DNA of 64,000 nt. It comes from Rhipicephalus microplus. Its lineage: Eukaryota; Arthropoda; Arachnida; Ixodida; Ixodidae. The DNA is taken from positions 279,071,776-279,135,775 of the forward strand of contig NC_134710.1 of the NCBI RefSeq assembly GCF_043290135.1, read 5' to 3'. The notes under the pieces are model-generated. The model saw nothing but the letters and a program-made list of their open reading frames with translations. It searched no databases and was not told where the DNA came from. Below are positions 51,886 to 64,000 of the stretch, one piece after another (position 1 is the first letter of the stretch; every line of letters begins with the position of its first letter). The position numbers and the translations under genes were made by a program.

Positions 51886-51940
51886 TTTGTTTGTTTGTTT
51901 GTTTGTTTGTTTGTTTGATTGATTGATTGATTGATTGATT
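51886..51940. repeat. (TTTG)n-(ATTG)n compound microsatellite
   Basis: About eight TTTG units pass directly into about six TTGA/ATTG units; it may be the tail of a lost SINE or LINE insertion. Confidence 0.93.
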
Positions 51941-53255
51941 ACCTGAGGACCTCTTTGAGACACTCACGCATATACTTCCGCTGCAACTTTTACATGCCGC
52001 CAAATGTCAAACGTTCAATATTTGCGCTCCTCGTTCACCTTCAACCTTTCTTCACACGTGCTTTGTGACTATATAGACGACCGCACGTGTCAGAGAGCGC
52101 TCGAGAGCCGAGTATATAATATTGTATACACGCACAAAACGTGTGTATACGATAAAATCAAACACGCCTAATAATAAAAATGAATGATCAATGAAGGCTT
52201 CCAACCGAGGGCCGCCGACGTTATGTGCCGATAGAAGTCGGGGTTAAGGCCACGGACATTCCAGTACAGACGCACCAAAACTGGGTCGATGTGCCGCACT
52301 GAGGCAGTGTGCCAGGCGGCCTAACTGTGCATACTTCCCGTTCCTGGTGAGATTGGCGGTCGAGCCATGCGGTGTTGAGGCTGGACACGTACGCCACGTA
52401 CTGCTCCGAGACATCCTTCTTTTCGTGCACTTATTCTCCTTCCGCCCACCGCGAGAAGATGCCCGTGGCGGAAGAAGCACCCAGCGGCTTTCCGGTTCGA
52501 AGGGCAGCCCTTATCTTAGCCGAGGATCGAGCGCGCGCACTCGGCGTTTTGCTCGTCGGACGTGGCCGTCCTGGTCTGGCGGGTACGTGCAGCCATTGAC
52601 GTGCTACACTAGACGTTCCGCGTGGCGGTTTCGCAACGACTCGCCACCGCGGAGCCACGCTTGAGTCGGCGTGCAAACCGGCTCGAGCCATTCGATTCGA
52701 TATGCCGACGTGAACGAGTTCGGGTTCGTCTCCTCTTATTTACAGTACACTCGTCGCTATGTGTCCCACCGTGGGCTCCTCGGGTGGCCCGGACACGAAC
52801 TCACCTTGCTTTGCTCTGCGGCGGGAAATCTTTAATTGAAGCTCGCATATACCTCATGTAGGTCTTCGCCTTGGTAAAATATTTTATCTTGTATATTTCT
52901 TGTCAAGTGTTATCAGGCCATTTTCAAAAAAGGGCGAATGGTGCAGGTGGGCTTAACAAACAAGTGTGGTCTAGTTAAACGGCAATCCAGCTTTGTGAAG
53001 GCAGCGCCAGGCGACGAAACGAGTCAGCCTCGTTCAATGCGAAATAAAAGCATATAACTATGGGAAATTACTCTTTCTTCGACGTTTTTTTTTCTGTTAA
53101 TATGAAATGGAGGGGTGGAGGCCGGGTGGGTCAGCATGAGGGGCTTTCGGTCCAAGAGTGTACATGAAATCTCTCAGCTGCAGGTATCCCGAGAAGGTCG
53201 TCCTATCCTATTTGTATTACTGTAATGAGGCAAGACTTCACCGTAAGTGCCCTTA
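51941..53255. other. GC-rich patch with coding-like but unidentified frames at 52200-52700
   Basis: On the minus strand, 52700-52200 shows several frames that hand over to each other (for example a DPVLVRLYWNVRGLNPDFY segment near 52290-52230). This looks like a decayed coding sequence, possibly a retroelement, but I cannot name a family. The rest of the stretch is unassigned. Confidence 0.3.
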
Positions 53256-53314
53256 AGCGCTTCATTCGTGAGAGCGACAATGAATTCCATTGTCACCCTC
53301 ACTAATGAAGCACT
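53256..53314. repeat. Imperfect hairpin, 27-bp arms
   Basis: AGCGCTTCATTCGTGAGAG and onward (53256-53282) pairs with 53288-53314 around a 5-nt loop AATTC, with four mismatches in 27. Function unknown; perhaps a small foldback element. Confidence 0.85.
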
Positions 53315-54379
53315 GGAATTACTCGTCTTTCGAAAGGTTAAGTGTATCCAGCTTTTTCATTCTCCTGTGCTGCCCTCTGCTGTTTTGGTAGTTTGTGGTG
53401 GAGGAGAGAAGCTTTACATGATCTAGGAAATTAATAGAACGTAGGCCTTCAATATTGGAGATGTAAGGAGACCATGGTGGAACGTTTCGCACCTTTACCA
53501 CTAGGGAAAGCGCGCATGTGCGGTGGCACCAAGAAAAAAGGTGGATTCATTGAGGGGCTCATACGGACATGCTAGCCCACATCAGTCGTTCAATGGTAGT
53601 AATAGTATGAAAACTTCAGAAACGGCTAATGCTTCTTTGATTGATAACGACTATGATAAATGCATTGGGTTCCTGCTGTGTCATTACTGCACTACCATGT
53701 TAATATTTTGGAGGCGAACTTCCAGGACAACACTTTCAAGGTATTATAACTTCCTAAAGTGTACGATAAAACACATGGGTGTTCTAGTTAGTTTTTTACG
53801 CCATTACATAAATTTAGATTGAGAAAAATGTGGTACCTAAAAAGCAATGCTTTTTATATTTACCGACAGTTTGAGCATGTGTAGACAAAAATTCGCGCCA
53901 ATTCCTAGTTCTATATGAAACTCAGCAAACCCAACGGCCATGTATCATCGATTTCAATATATGTCACAACGTAAATATTCAAATCTATGTCTTAAAAATC
54001 CTATCTATATAGTGAATTTTTTTATTTAGGAAATTTTCCCTTTCCTTCCTTCTTTTTTTTTCGCAATGCCAGCCACTTGTAGTCACCAAGTGTAAAGGGG
54101 TCCTGCAACACTTGCACCCCTGAAGACACCCGTGGCAATCCGCGTTTCACAAGTTTCGCAATGCACCGAATGGGATGGGAGAAGACTTGTCACAACGGCG
54201 CCTAAAGCTGGACTAAAATTTCTAATTTTTATTTTTAAGTAGCAATTTATCATTGATATTTCATCGTAACTAACGCCTAATCTCAAGCGAACATTACAAA
54301 AATGTGACCTCACGTTTATTGTGTTACGAACAACCACGTAAATGACGCATATGCAAACACATGGCTACTTTTAAGTATA
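53315..54379. other. No gene recognised
   Basis: Unassigned AT-rich sequence. Confidence 0.35.
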
Positions 54380-54545
54380 CAAAAGACTGCAACGCCCTGC
54401 CAGCATCAGTTGTGCAGCGAACCTAAGCGGCAGAAACCTTCAAATGTAGCATAGTAGCGTCATTACAAACTCAGTGTTATTGAAGCATATTCTGCATAAT
54501 ACACTCATTTTCTTTTTCTTTTATTTATTTATTTATTTATTTGTT
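54380..54545 (+). mobile_element. Possible LINE ORF2 end and 3' tail
   Basis: A CNALPASVVQ-like translation near 54390-54420 followed by a stop and then (TTTA)n at about 54520-54542 is reminiscent of the WNxLP..VV end of CR1/L2-type ORF2 proteins. The match is short. Confidence 0.35.
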
Positions 54546-56219
54546 GCCTAGTAGCATGAATGAGCTATATCATGAACAACTGATATTGCTATTCGGGTAC
54601 TGATTTGTTTTTTTTCTTTGGTTTGACGGGCTTTGTAACATTCACTTCAAATTTCGATAACTACTGTTTAAATTATTGTTATTGCACCTTTAGTTTTATG
54701 TTTGGCGTTCTATGGATGTAGGTTTGTTGTAACTCCCACTTTGTTGTTGTGTTGCCTTACAACCCTATCTGTAACGACTCTATGGTCAACAGTACTGTGT
54801 ATAAAAAAATTGCGATGCTTGCATCAAGGTGCCGTTACGCCCCGTCTGATGTTGTCTGATAACATTACACAGTGTAGCCACACGTGCTTAGGAATTACGA
54901 TCTGGCATAGCTTGTCTCCCCTAGGTCATCTCTCGTTGTCTAGCTTCTAGCATGCTCGTTTATGACGACAGAACAGAGAACTCACTTAAAACGGGCAACA
55001 AACTCCTGTTACTGCGCTGGTTTTTCACGGATTCGAGAGGCTTCTGCAGCAGCAAATTTGTGAGGCAGTAAACGCTGGTAAAGTGTTCAATTGATGAATA
55101 TTTGAAAAGGTGTTTCGGAACCATTTGAAGAGAGACTGTCTCTGCTTGGCCAGAACCGACCGAATAACAACATATACACCACACACAACAAGCCGTTCAC
55201 GCATCCAGCAGAGCTAGCGATAAATGTATATAGGTACAAGTGTATCCTGCATAATAGGGTGTGGGTCCGGGAAAACGGTAAAACTAGAAATATATTTCGT
55301 ACTCCCAACCGGCCCCAGCATAGTTCGAGATATTGAACGAAATGTAAAACGCGACTAAATGCATGTTGCTGACCGTTGCTTGGAGTTAGTCAGATTATTT
55401 TTTGAGTTCTAAAATCTTGTTCAAATACAACTCTGTAATTAATTAAATTTAGTAAGAACGAAGATGAATAAAATATTTCAACGAGAAAGTTGTAGATCGG
55501 TTTCCAAAATTTTCATTTAGGCAGTTTTGAAGTTTATATCTGTTATTTATTAGTGTTTTTCTGCTAACTACAAATGCCCGCAAAATACAAAAAAATACCA
55601 CGTGACAAACCCGCTCGTGCGCCAGCAGCCCGATGATTGTAGTGCTCCCCAACGTTTCGCGTAAGAACGACCACATCATTTGCTTGATTCTGTTTTCTCG
55701 ACAGGGCCGCAACAATGATAGTCGCCATATACGAAACAAAATGAGCCTCACTGGTGAAACTGTACTGTGCAAGGAAAAAGAAAACGAAGAGAAAAAAAGC
55801 TCTACCAGTCGTTGAACACCAGGTCATGTCACCCAAGAAACAATGTGCGTACAAGTGCAGCGCATATCTTTTGGCGAGAGACCATGAAATTGTAATATGC
55901 CCTATAAAGCTGGCCTTTAGAAAGCAAAAAAAAAAGATGCTTAACAACCTCCCCGGTTACTTCTTGAAGTGATACCACACTATGAGAAAGCCTTAAGCAA
56001 TCGTATGCGACTTCCATTTAAAAAAAAAAGAACAATGTAAAGAAAACAATACCATGAGAGAATCGCCCCGAATTCGCATTATAATGTTTTAGCCGATGAC
56101 ACTTGAGCCTACCGACAGATTCCCCCTTCGTGTAGTGAGTTCGCTGACTATTACCAGCAGGGAAAAAATTAAGTATTAGCACTAATATATAGTCAAAGAT
56201 AGTCTTCGAGCGAAAAAGA
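54546..56219. other. No gene recognised
   Basis: About 1.7 kb unassigned. Minus-strand frames at 55449-55947 reach 127 residues without a recognised domain. Confidence 0.35.
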
Positions 56220-56276
56220 GGGCTCGTCCAGAATTCAAACCTGAGATCTTTCGCACGCCAAGCGAAAATCATATGT
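56220..56276 (-). pseudogene. tRNA-Pro pseudogene, 5' end lost
   Basis: The 3' portion of a tRNA-Pro on the minus strand (complement of GGGCTCGTCCAGAATTCAAA, then a decayed T-arm and anticodon arm near TCGCACGCCAAGCG). It stops before the D-arm and acceptor 5' strand. It cannot form a tRNA. Confidence 0.85.
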
Positions 56277-56400
56277 AGGTAATATGAACAGATTTTACGT
56301 GCCCAAAGCCGTCATATGAATACATGAGGGTCATGAGGGCAGATATTAATAATAAATCACACATATTAGCTCCATAATTCATAGCTGGTTTTTTACTTAG
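56277..56400. repeat. tRNA-linked flank unit, copy 1
   Basis: AATATGAACAGATTTTACGT, CATATGAATACATGAGGGTC and an ATTAGCTCCATAATTCATAG end match the stretch after the next pseudogene (56481-56660), so tRNA pseudogene and flank were duplicated together. Confidence 0.7.
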
Positions 56401-56408
56401 GAAAAAGA

Positions 56409-56480
56409 GGGCCCGCCCGGGATTTGAACCTGGCAACACACACACCCGAAGTGAGAATCATACCACTAGACCAACTAGCC
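56409..56480 (-). pseudogene. tRNA-Pro pseudogene with CGG anticodon
   Basis: A full 72-nt length match to tRNA-Pro, but with many changes: mispaired acceptor stem (GGCTAGT/GCGGGCC), one broken anticodon-stem pair, and a (CA)n-like substitution in the variable region. The anticodon loop reads TTCGGGT, giving anticodon CGG, the third proline isoacceptor, most likely by chance mutation in a dead copy. Confidence 0.85.
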
Positions 56481-56660
56481 TACAGTAAGGCATATTTGCT
56501 CGGGACACTTTCTTCGTAACGTGTTTGCTGGCGACTAATAGATAATATAAACATGTTTTACATGCCAAAACCATGATAGTAATATACGAGGCACATTAGG
56601 TAAAAATAATACTAGTAAATTGCTCGTATTAGCGCTAATAATCATAGCCGGTTGTTATGT
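56481..56660. repeat. tRNA-linked flank unit, copy 2
   Basis: Matches 56277-56400 (ATAATATAAACATGTTTTAC, CCAAAACCATGATAGTAATA, and a CGTATTAGCGCTAATAATCA block against ATTAGCTCCATAATTCAT). Confidence 0.7.
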
Positions 56661-56859
56661 CTGCTGGCGCTCCATTGATAAAAGCACTCTGCGAAGTGCG
56701 CATGCACCAATAGGTGCCAAAAGCAGAGTACCGTGCACTTTGCACCGGTGCGCTTCTTGCCCGAGCCACAAACCCGCAAGCATGGGACAATCTGGTCCTT
56801 TTCGGCGCGTCTGTTGCAAAACGTAACACCGGTTGTTGACTCCAAAAAAAAAAAAAGAA

Positions 56860-56931
56860 GGGCTCGTCCGGAATTTGAACCCGGGACCTCTCGCACCCTA
56901 AGCGAGAATCATACCCCTAGACCAACGAGCC
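56860..56931 (-). tRNA. tRNA-Pro(AGG)
   Basis: A 72-nt cloverleaf on the minus strand with the same arms as the UGG copies but anticodon loop TTAGGGT, giving anticodon AGG. There is one T-stem change (CCGGG/TCCGG) that leaves a G:U pair. A long T-run follows on the transcribed strand (complement of A13 at about 56843-56856). In eukaryotes A34 is converted to inosine and reads CCU, CCC and CCA codons. Likely functional. Confidence 0.92.
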
Positions 56932-58059
56932 GACACGGTCTATTCCGTCACGACTTTATCTGCTCCCTAATATACAAAAAGCCCCAGTGTTCATTTAGAT
57001 GTTGGTGGAAATTGTAAATGAGGAAGGCAGTTTACATAGTTCATAATTACAATTATGATAATCGTGATGGTAGTTATGTTTGTGCCAAGCCCATGATTTG
57101 CATGTTTTGCGGCACCAAGGCAGAGTTGCATGCACACGCACGATAGAAGTTGCCTTATGCTCTGTAGCCCATGAACATGTCCATTTCAGGGCTTACTGTT
57201 CACAGAGATATTCCTTTACGTTCTTCCTTCCAAACACGCCACTTTGTAATTATACACTAAAATTCTTCGTGTCATCTTCTTCATTTTCACGCCATTAATA
57301 CGACTGACGGTTTCTATCGTTCACAGCCCTGAGTGTCTCAGCTTATGAGGCAAGGAAGATGAAGGGGGCCCCAAGCACAAAACACTGACTAGTCGGTGGT
57401 CAATTACAAGTCCTTAACTGTTTCGTTTGTGCAGTTTCGCGCTGTAGATTTCAGTAATGATTGTCAACGTGCCCAAGAAGTCTCCAGTTTGAATTATAAT
57501 GGTCGCGCCTATCAGCTTACCACTGACTGTTACCTTTATTATTAGCCGATTCATGGTATAACGACAAGGCTGCGCCATGTGTATGCCGCTAAAGCAGCTG
57601 ACTTGGATTTTAGCTAACCATTGTACCGTGCTGGACACACTTTACAACGTTCGGCTCATGAACCTAACTTCCCAAATACATTGAAAAAGATATTCTGCAA
57701 CTTATAAAAATGAAACAGTCTACCGGAGCAATAATAAGCTTTGGCAGTATTCGAAAATTAAAAAAATATCTGTCACTGACTGAAGGCGACCCCTCCCCCC
57801 CCCCCCCAAAAAAAAGAACGTTTATTGCAGCGTGAAAGCTGTCCCCAGTACCATCCTTCCTCCCCCAAAAAAATGATACTGCACAAAACATTTTTTACTA
57901 TTGCTGACAGCGGACTCTTCATGTTGAAGCAGCTTGTAGATAGACACAATGTTCACTATAGCACATTATTTTCCTCCCCTTTTTAATTTTCTTGTATTTG
58001 TTTTCGCGCAACTTCCTACGTTGCTATCTTCAGTTCTGGAGGTCGTTCTTTTTTCAGCC
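56932..58059. other. No gene recognised
   Basis: Unassigned sequence with a C-run near 57794-57807. Confidence 0.35.
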
Positions 58060-58372
58060 TTTTTTTTTTTAAGATTCAGAAAATTTCGTACCCTCATTCA
58101 TTTTTCAGTGCGTGAACAATATATGATATCCGTTATCTGCTAGATTTGTGTAATGCTCTGCCTGGTTCTGTTTGACCTTCCTCTCTTGATGACTTTTTTG
58201 TTGATTATTACAAATATTTGATGTTCAGCGCATTATGCTACGATCTTTTATGTACTGTATTTGCCCACTCCTATGACAGCATTTTATGTATTGTACTAGC
58301 CCACTCCTGTGATAGCCCTTCGGGTCTGCAGTATGTTCAAATATAATGAATAAATAAATAAATAAGTGAGTA
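58060..58372 (+). mobile_element. LINE 3' end (ORF2 C-terminus remnant plus 3' tail)
   Basis: A NALPGS..SLDDFFVDYY-like translation near 58150-58210 resembles the C-terminus of a CR1/L2-type ORF2 product. It is followed by a doubled TTTTATGTA(C)TGTA...CCCACTCCTRTGA motif and an (AATA)n tail at about 58346-58366. The doubled 3' motif and tandem tail fit a LINE 3' UTR. Confidence 0.5.
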
Positions 58373-59154
58373 AATCAGCCCTCATTACATGCTATTTCGG
58401 CCACTTCTGGGATCTTACCACTATCTATGCCGAATGCCATTTTTCTTAGGTGGGCAAATGATTGATAGGGGAGAGGAAGAAGAAAACGTTTGTTAGAAGA
58501 TCAGTGAGTAGTAAGGTTGGGGTGGATGAACCAAGCTTATTTTGGCAAATGGGTTCCTACTATGGAAGAAACGTGCAGCGCCACCTATGTTCGAATACAT
58601 GAACCTTCTCCCATTTGAAAACACGCGTTTCGAAAGCGGCGTGTTCGGATGCGGGGACCTCGCACTCAGCAGCCGTGCACCTCACCTATTACGTGAATTT
58701 TCCTCGTCATTTCCGTCCCTGTAGTATGTAGAAAGAGAAAAGGCATAAAATTTTGAAAGCATCAATAATGTTTTCGTTTCGGCGATGACTAAAAGCGCTT
58801 TAACGATGGTAGTTCATTAAAGACAAGATATATCCGATTGTCTGTTCATGCAGAGATTGATACACACCTCAAATGTAGGCGATGCTTTGAAAATGTTCTC
58901 TGTTAGCGATGTTGTATCAGGCACACAGCATAGCATGACTGCCATTCTCAATTTCCAAGTACTGCGCAGGCTAAACAGCATGAATATATTAGCAGAAGAG
59001 ACTGCAGCCTGCATTATTGATGAGGCAAGAAAATGAATATCATACTGTGTGCAGTGTAAGCACTTTTTCGGTGTTTCCTGAAGCAGGGTGTTTTGCCGAG
59101 AATCAATAAAGAAACTAGGGGCTTTTCAAAGCCTTTAACAAGTGCCCCCCCCCC
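58373..59154. other. No gene recognised
   Basis: Unassigned sequence. Confidence 0.35.
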
Positions 59155-59166
59155 CACTCTCTCTCT

Positions 59167-59247
<81 letters not shown>
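59155..59247. repeat. (CT)n-(CA)n compound microsatellite
   Basis: A short CT tract passes into about 80 bp of CA dinucleotide interrupted once by CGCGCG. Confidence 0.97.
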
Positions 59248-59249
<2 letters not shown>

Positions 59250-61150
59250 AAAAAATTCTGGCTATGGGCCTGCAGTGTGTTCAGGATAAGCTCTAGTGTG
59301 GCTGTCTCGCCAGATGCCGGAAACCGGTCATTGGGGAGCCCTGCAGGTAGATCTCGTGCCTTAATGGTGGACTAGGATACGATCTAAACGAGACTCTGGA
59401 GCAGGCCATAATGAAGTTGTGTTCAATTCAATTGAATTCATAATGAGGATCGTACGTTCAGAATTTTGAAGGCACTTACATTGTTGACGTGTGGCTACGT
59501 GGGCAGATGTTAAAATATTGAATCAGAAAATTTATATTCACCTAAGTGAGAAGGTTTAACAAAAAAAAGAAACATCTTTCATGTAACATATATGTATATT
59601 TAACATTTAATGCTATAGGACAACGTAGGAGTTTTGAAACCAATACGGTAAATTAATAATCATTAATGTAAATCCAGCAGTTTCCTTCGGGTGAGGCAGA
59701 GGAAAGAGGGTTCAACCCATGTCCCGTCCCACTGGTTCTATCCTCCGTCAGTGGTGATGGCCAGGGGCTCCGGAACCGGGGAGGGGGGCAGTGGGGGACG
59801 TCGCCCTCACAGGTTACAAACCAAGGGGGCATGCTCCCCCACTAACAGCTGCAATGGCCCCCTCCGGCCTCCTCCTCCTTTTCTCGCCTTAGCAAAAACA
59901 GCGATATGCATTACCGCCCCTTCAAGTTTCTCGTATACGCAGTCCTGCAGTATCTTCTTTATTATTTTCAATTTTGCTTCGAGATATTCTCCTCATTCGC
60001 TTTTGTTTTGCTTCTTCCGAAGAGCGCGGTGGTAATAGCGGCAGCCGGTGTAGTTTGAGCCCGGTGATAGTGGCGTTAGTTTATACAAGAGAGCTTCGAG
60101 CGATTCTGCGTCCAATTTCTTTTCACGCGCGTTCACCACCGTCCCACCTCCATTCTCTCCCGATGCATACCACATGGGCGGATTGAGTTGCCCTGCATAG
60201 CCCTGTTCTTGCTGTCCGGTGGGCCTCTCCTTACAGCACGTCGCCTCTGCTTTTGTCCTTGCGAAGGAAATATCTAGTAATATAAAGAAACTTAGAATGA
60301 ACGACACGTGTACATAAACAGTATCTACCGCAGCTACCGGGCCTCATTATTGCGTTCTCCGCGGCATACCGCCTGCGACGTTCAAGGAAGAAGAAGCGGC
60401 GAATGCCACCGGACTGGAAGGGTTGAAACCCGACCTGGACATCGGGTCTTCGGGCACCGGAAAATAGGGCGATGGAGCGGCCAGGGGCTTTTCTGCACAG
60501 GGTACGAAACACTGGGCGTGTTGTCTGAGCCCTGGAATTCATTGCGCTCATAATTCGTGCGTCATCGGACAGCCTGCCCGTTGCCTCTCTGTATTTAGAG
60601 TTTCTGCATTGTCGGTAGCTCTACTTCGCGGGAGAGAAGGTTTTCCACTGGTGTGCGCTGCGAGGGTGGTCGTCGGGTGGACGCACGCTGACTGACAAAA
60701 ACAAATGTATCGCTGATTGGTTAATATGATGAGTATATATAGTATCTGTACATAGTGACCACCTGCTATGGTCTCAGTAGAAACTGGCAGTAATGTAAAT
60801 AAAATAAATAAATCTCCAAATATTCTCACATAAATATTGCTCTGATCTTTGTCAGTGGGCGTTGACAAACGTCACCCCCACACTTCAGATATACTTCCTG
60901 GGCCCCTGGTGATGGCTGTGCCTCAGGTGACGGCTCGAACTCTTTAAACTTGGGCGGCATCTTCGGCTTGCTGGACGGCCCAAAGCTGGTCGGCCAGCTC
61001 ATCGCTGACAACTTTTTTTCTTTTTTGCATTGGGTCATTCGGCAGAAAACATACAAGAAAATACGCTAAGTATTCATTCCACTGTAAATAATTCACTGTC
61101 TTACATTGCTATGCAGCTTTAGAAGTATACACTCGAATGCGCATAAAAAG
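59248..61150. other. No gene recognised; GC-rich patch at 59740-60530
   Basis: Several open frames of about 100 residues overlap on both strands in the GC-rich patch; none has a recognised domain. Confidence 0.3.
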
Positions 61151-61151
61151 A

Positions 61152-61269
<118 letters not shown>

Positions 61270-64000
61270 TTGCGACGCGTGCCAAGCAGGTTGAGGGATA
61301 ATGAAACACAGCAGTGTGTTGCAGCAGCCATTCGACACGTTGCAACAAGACGCTGGTAATACCAGCGCCTGAATAAAACAAGCAGAAAGACATACGGTGC
61401 ATTGCGCGCTCATACATCAAGGCCCAATCCGAAGGGATCAGCCGGTGCACCCAGCGAAAACCCGAAAGCGGATTAGACAAATGATCCACGGCTTTACCAC
61501 CGCGGTGCCACACCCAGCAAAAGCCGAGATCAACAAGATCTCGGAACAGGTTGCTCGGAGAGCCCGGTTCCCTGATCAGGCCTATACATATTGCAAAAAA
61601 TCGGAGGATCTTCGCGGTGACTCTGGTGGTTTCGTCGCCCAGATTAAGACGATAACCTCTTATGCTTCCTTTCCCTGGGAGCAGTTTTGAGAGGGCACGT
61701 TCTGAGGTCCCACATTGCGGACACCAGAAGATGATGTAACCTATAAACTCCTCTGAGGGGACTATAGCTCCAAACTCCTTTGTTGGCTATTTGCATGTAT
61801 ACTTGTTTATTTTGACGATCGCCTTGCCGCACAGAACGACCCGCAAGACTGACGCAATAGAGACTGTAGACTGTTGGTGTAAATTCAGCAGCCTTACAGT
61901 ACCAGTAAAGGTGACAGTGATAGCTTGTGCAACTCAAAAGACACCGTCTTCTTGATTTTAACATCGCGGCGTACCAAATCTCAGGTCACAATAACGGCTC
62001 CCATTATCACTTTCAGCGTCGTGACGTCGTGACACATCAGTCATGTCTGAGTAAAAAAACAATATAAAAATAATAAACGAGCCACAAGGGTATCGATTTT
62101 AGGTTTATCCTTTTTGTCTTCTTAGACGAGAAGCTATGTACAGTTTCTGGACCTTCATATAGCGCAGAAAAAAAACTAGAAAAAAAGAGAGAAAAAGAAG
62201 CCTAAAAAATGTTCAACGTTCCTTTGCAGGAATTTATCCCCGTTTGATTATTCGCGCAGCCCCTCCGGGAATAGCCAGCACTTCCCTAGCTCCCACAGCG
62301 GGAGCAGCGCGGCGTGTGCTGTCTCAGTGACCTCTCACGCGAATAGGCATATATACGGCTTTCATCAATGCATACATTGACTACTTTTCTCGGGCGTCGT
62401 AAATCATAGGCGTTCAATAAGGGGCACGTGAAGCGTCCAGCCACCGAATAGATGTGCGCTAATGACTCGGAGAAGATTAATTGTTAAGGACGCGAAAGGC
62501 GAGACACCAAGGAATGCACCGGTCACCGAGAGCGATTAATTATTGTTCTGCTAGGCACACCCCACGCTCTTCTTGCAGCAGTGACTGACTCCAAGGATTA
62601 AGGAAACCAGATTCGACCCAAACCTGTAACCTTTCGAAGGCAACAGGAGATATTCGAGACCAATTTGCTGCGGCAATTAACTGTCGCAACCTGCTGTCGC
62701 ACTTTGAGTGATAATCTTTCATAAAGCTATAAAATTCACACTTCACAACATTCATTTCGTACGTCGAATAAATTTGCGATTGACAGTATTTTTTTAATAT
62801 TTGAACAATAATTTAAAAGCCGAAAATTTTTATTGTGCACACGTTCACGAATTCGTCTGATGCCGAATTCTTTGAAATTCTGAAATTTCGAGACATCTGA
62901 GGTGAGAAATAGGTACCTGAAAGATGTCGCCTTTACGAATATATTATGTCTATTTGAAAGGTAAAGTTTGCTAACTCACAGATTAACGTAGTAAAACCGC
63001 ATTATTTTATCTCTCGAACTTAAGCGTGTATCGCTGCTACAACTCTCGCGCGTAAGAAAGTTCAAACAAAATGTTTCGAAACGCTGTCATTTGTGACAAC
63101 GTATTTTTGATTTACTGTATATGGGTCATTTCTCAACGGTATTTGACATCAGGTTTCGACTAATTGTATATCTGTATTGATTTATATAACGACTAAAATC
63201 TGGATGCCAAGTCTAAAATACATAAAAGTTTTGTTCCACGGTGATGTTCTAACTCATAGTGACCGCATAACCCGTGCCTTACGAAAAATAGAATACTTGA
63301 GACCAGTTCTGTGTCTATACCTTACCCTAAGAAAGCACAATTTATTGCATAGGCGGGAAATTAATCAGCGTACTGTTTAGCAAATTCACAACTTTGTTCC
63401 GTGTGCAGCCGCGCGCCACTAAGGAAATGTCCATGGGCACACCCCTGACCTATAGGGTGCCAATATATTTACCAGGCTGCAATGCTGAGTTCCACATACC
63501 GTGGTTGCATTTAACGTAAAAATGAGAGGAAGGTGTTTGATAATCTGGAAGAGGTAACGGCGCGAGAAAACGAAGCGATATAGTTTTCGTTTGCTTTTTC
63601 CTACTCTCTGTTCTCTCTCGCTATTTATCCTTTTCTTGCTTTTTTTTTCGTTGCTTTCCTGTCAAATCAGCTTTCCGACCCTTCTTTAAAGTTTCCCTCG
63701 AATAATCTGATTGTATAAAACCACGAAATAAAACGCCCCTACCATTTCATTCTTCTTGCTTTATCATTACAGTGTCTAACGAGAACGTCAAAAGAAAAAG
63801 CTGCCATCCCTCCTCCCCTCACACTCACATAAAGAGCAGCAGTGCATGTGTGCACAGATGCAAAATTGAAAATTTTTAAAGGGGAGTCATGCACCCCCCT
63901 CTCGCTTTTTGGCTACGCACTCTTGCGTCAGTTTGCCAAATGTGTGAGCCGTGCTCTTGAAACGCTCGCTCCGCGGTCTTACATGCTCGTTCCCCTCTGA
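61270..64000. other. No gene recognised
   Basis: About 2.7 kb, AT-rich toward the end, without a recognised repeat, RNA gene or coding motif. Confidence 0.35.

Noticed and set aside
56220..56276. A third functional tRNA in the 56-kb cluster
   Set aside because: Lacks the 5' acceptor strand and D-arm, so it is a pseudogene.

Overview
The window is about 64 kb of eukaryotic, non-coding, repeat-dense DNA. It most likely comes from a hard tick (Ixodidae). The strongest clue is a tRNA-headed SINE of about 240 bp with a TTGA-repeat tail, which I recall as the tick 'Ruka' type; at least 17 full, truncated or decayed copies are present. Other tick-like signs are a Ty3/gypsy retrotransposon end, PIF/Harbinger and non-LTR transposon remnants, abundant (AT)n, (GATA)n, (GAAA)n and (GCTT)n arrays, and eukaryotic tRNA-Pro genes. 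I find no intact host protein-coding gene, operon, CRISPR array or prokaryotic signal. The open reading frames are mostly transposon fragments or microsatellite translations.

Layout. 1-2360: 3' end of a Ty3/gypsy retrotransposon (RT thumb, RNase H, integrase, then a probable partial 3' LTR), broken by frameshifts and stops. 3402-4849 (minus): PIF/Harbinger transposase pseudogene, still carrying its DDE residues. 4915-5122: 104-bp tandem duplication. 5.2-10.9 kb: two anciently duplicated blocks, called X and Y here; Y carries a tRNA-Pro gene. 13-36.8 kb: many SINE insertions, a 138-bp palindrome at 18.8 kb, a 350-bp repeat pair at 20.7/22.0 kb, a run of three hairpins at 28.5 kb, a non-LTR retrotransposon C-terminus at 29.4-29.85 kb, and a second tRNA-derived element between two AT arrays at 34 kb. 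37-49 kb: a tRNA-like sequence, local tandem duplications, a GGACG-type minisatellite and a satellite ending in (GATA)n. 50-57 kb: tRNA-Pro genes and pseudogenes, including an AGG-anticodon copy. 58-64 kb: a LINE 3' tail, (CA)n and (GAAA)n, and otherwise unremarkable DNA.

The only products likely to function are the tRNA-Pro genes, which are read by RNA polymerase III and end in T-runs. The rest is a layered record of insertions: several SINEs have readable target-site duplications, several are cut at the 5' (tRNA) end, and one has only 36 bp left. A minus-strand sequence at 50.7 kb ends in the same TGAT-type tail as the SINE and could mark its LINE partner. I see no clear case for a previously undescribed functional system. 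The most unusual structures are the three consecutive hairpins that share a loop motif (28480-28647), the 138-bp palindrome, and the tRNA-Pro expansion with diverging anticodons.
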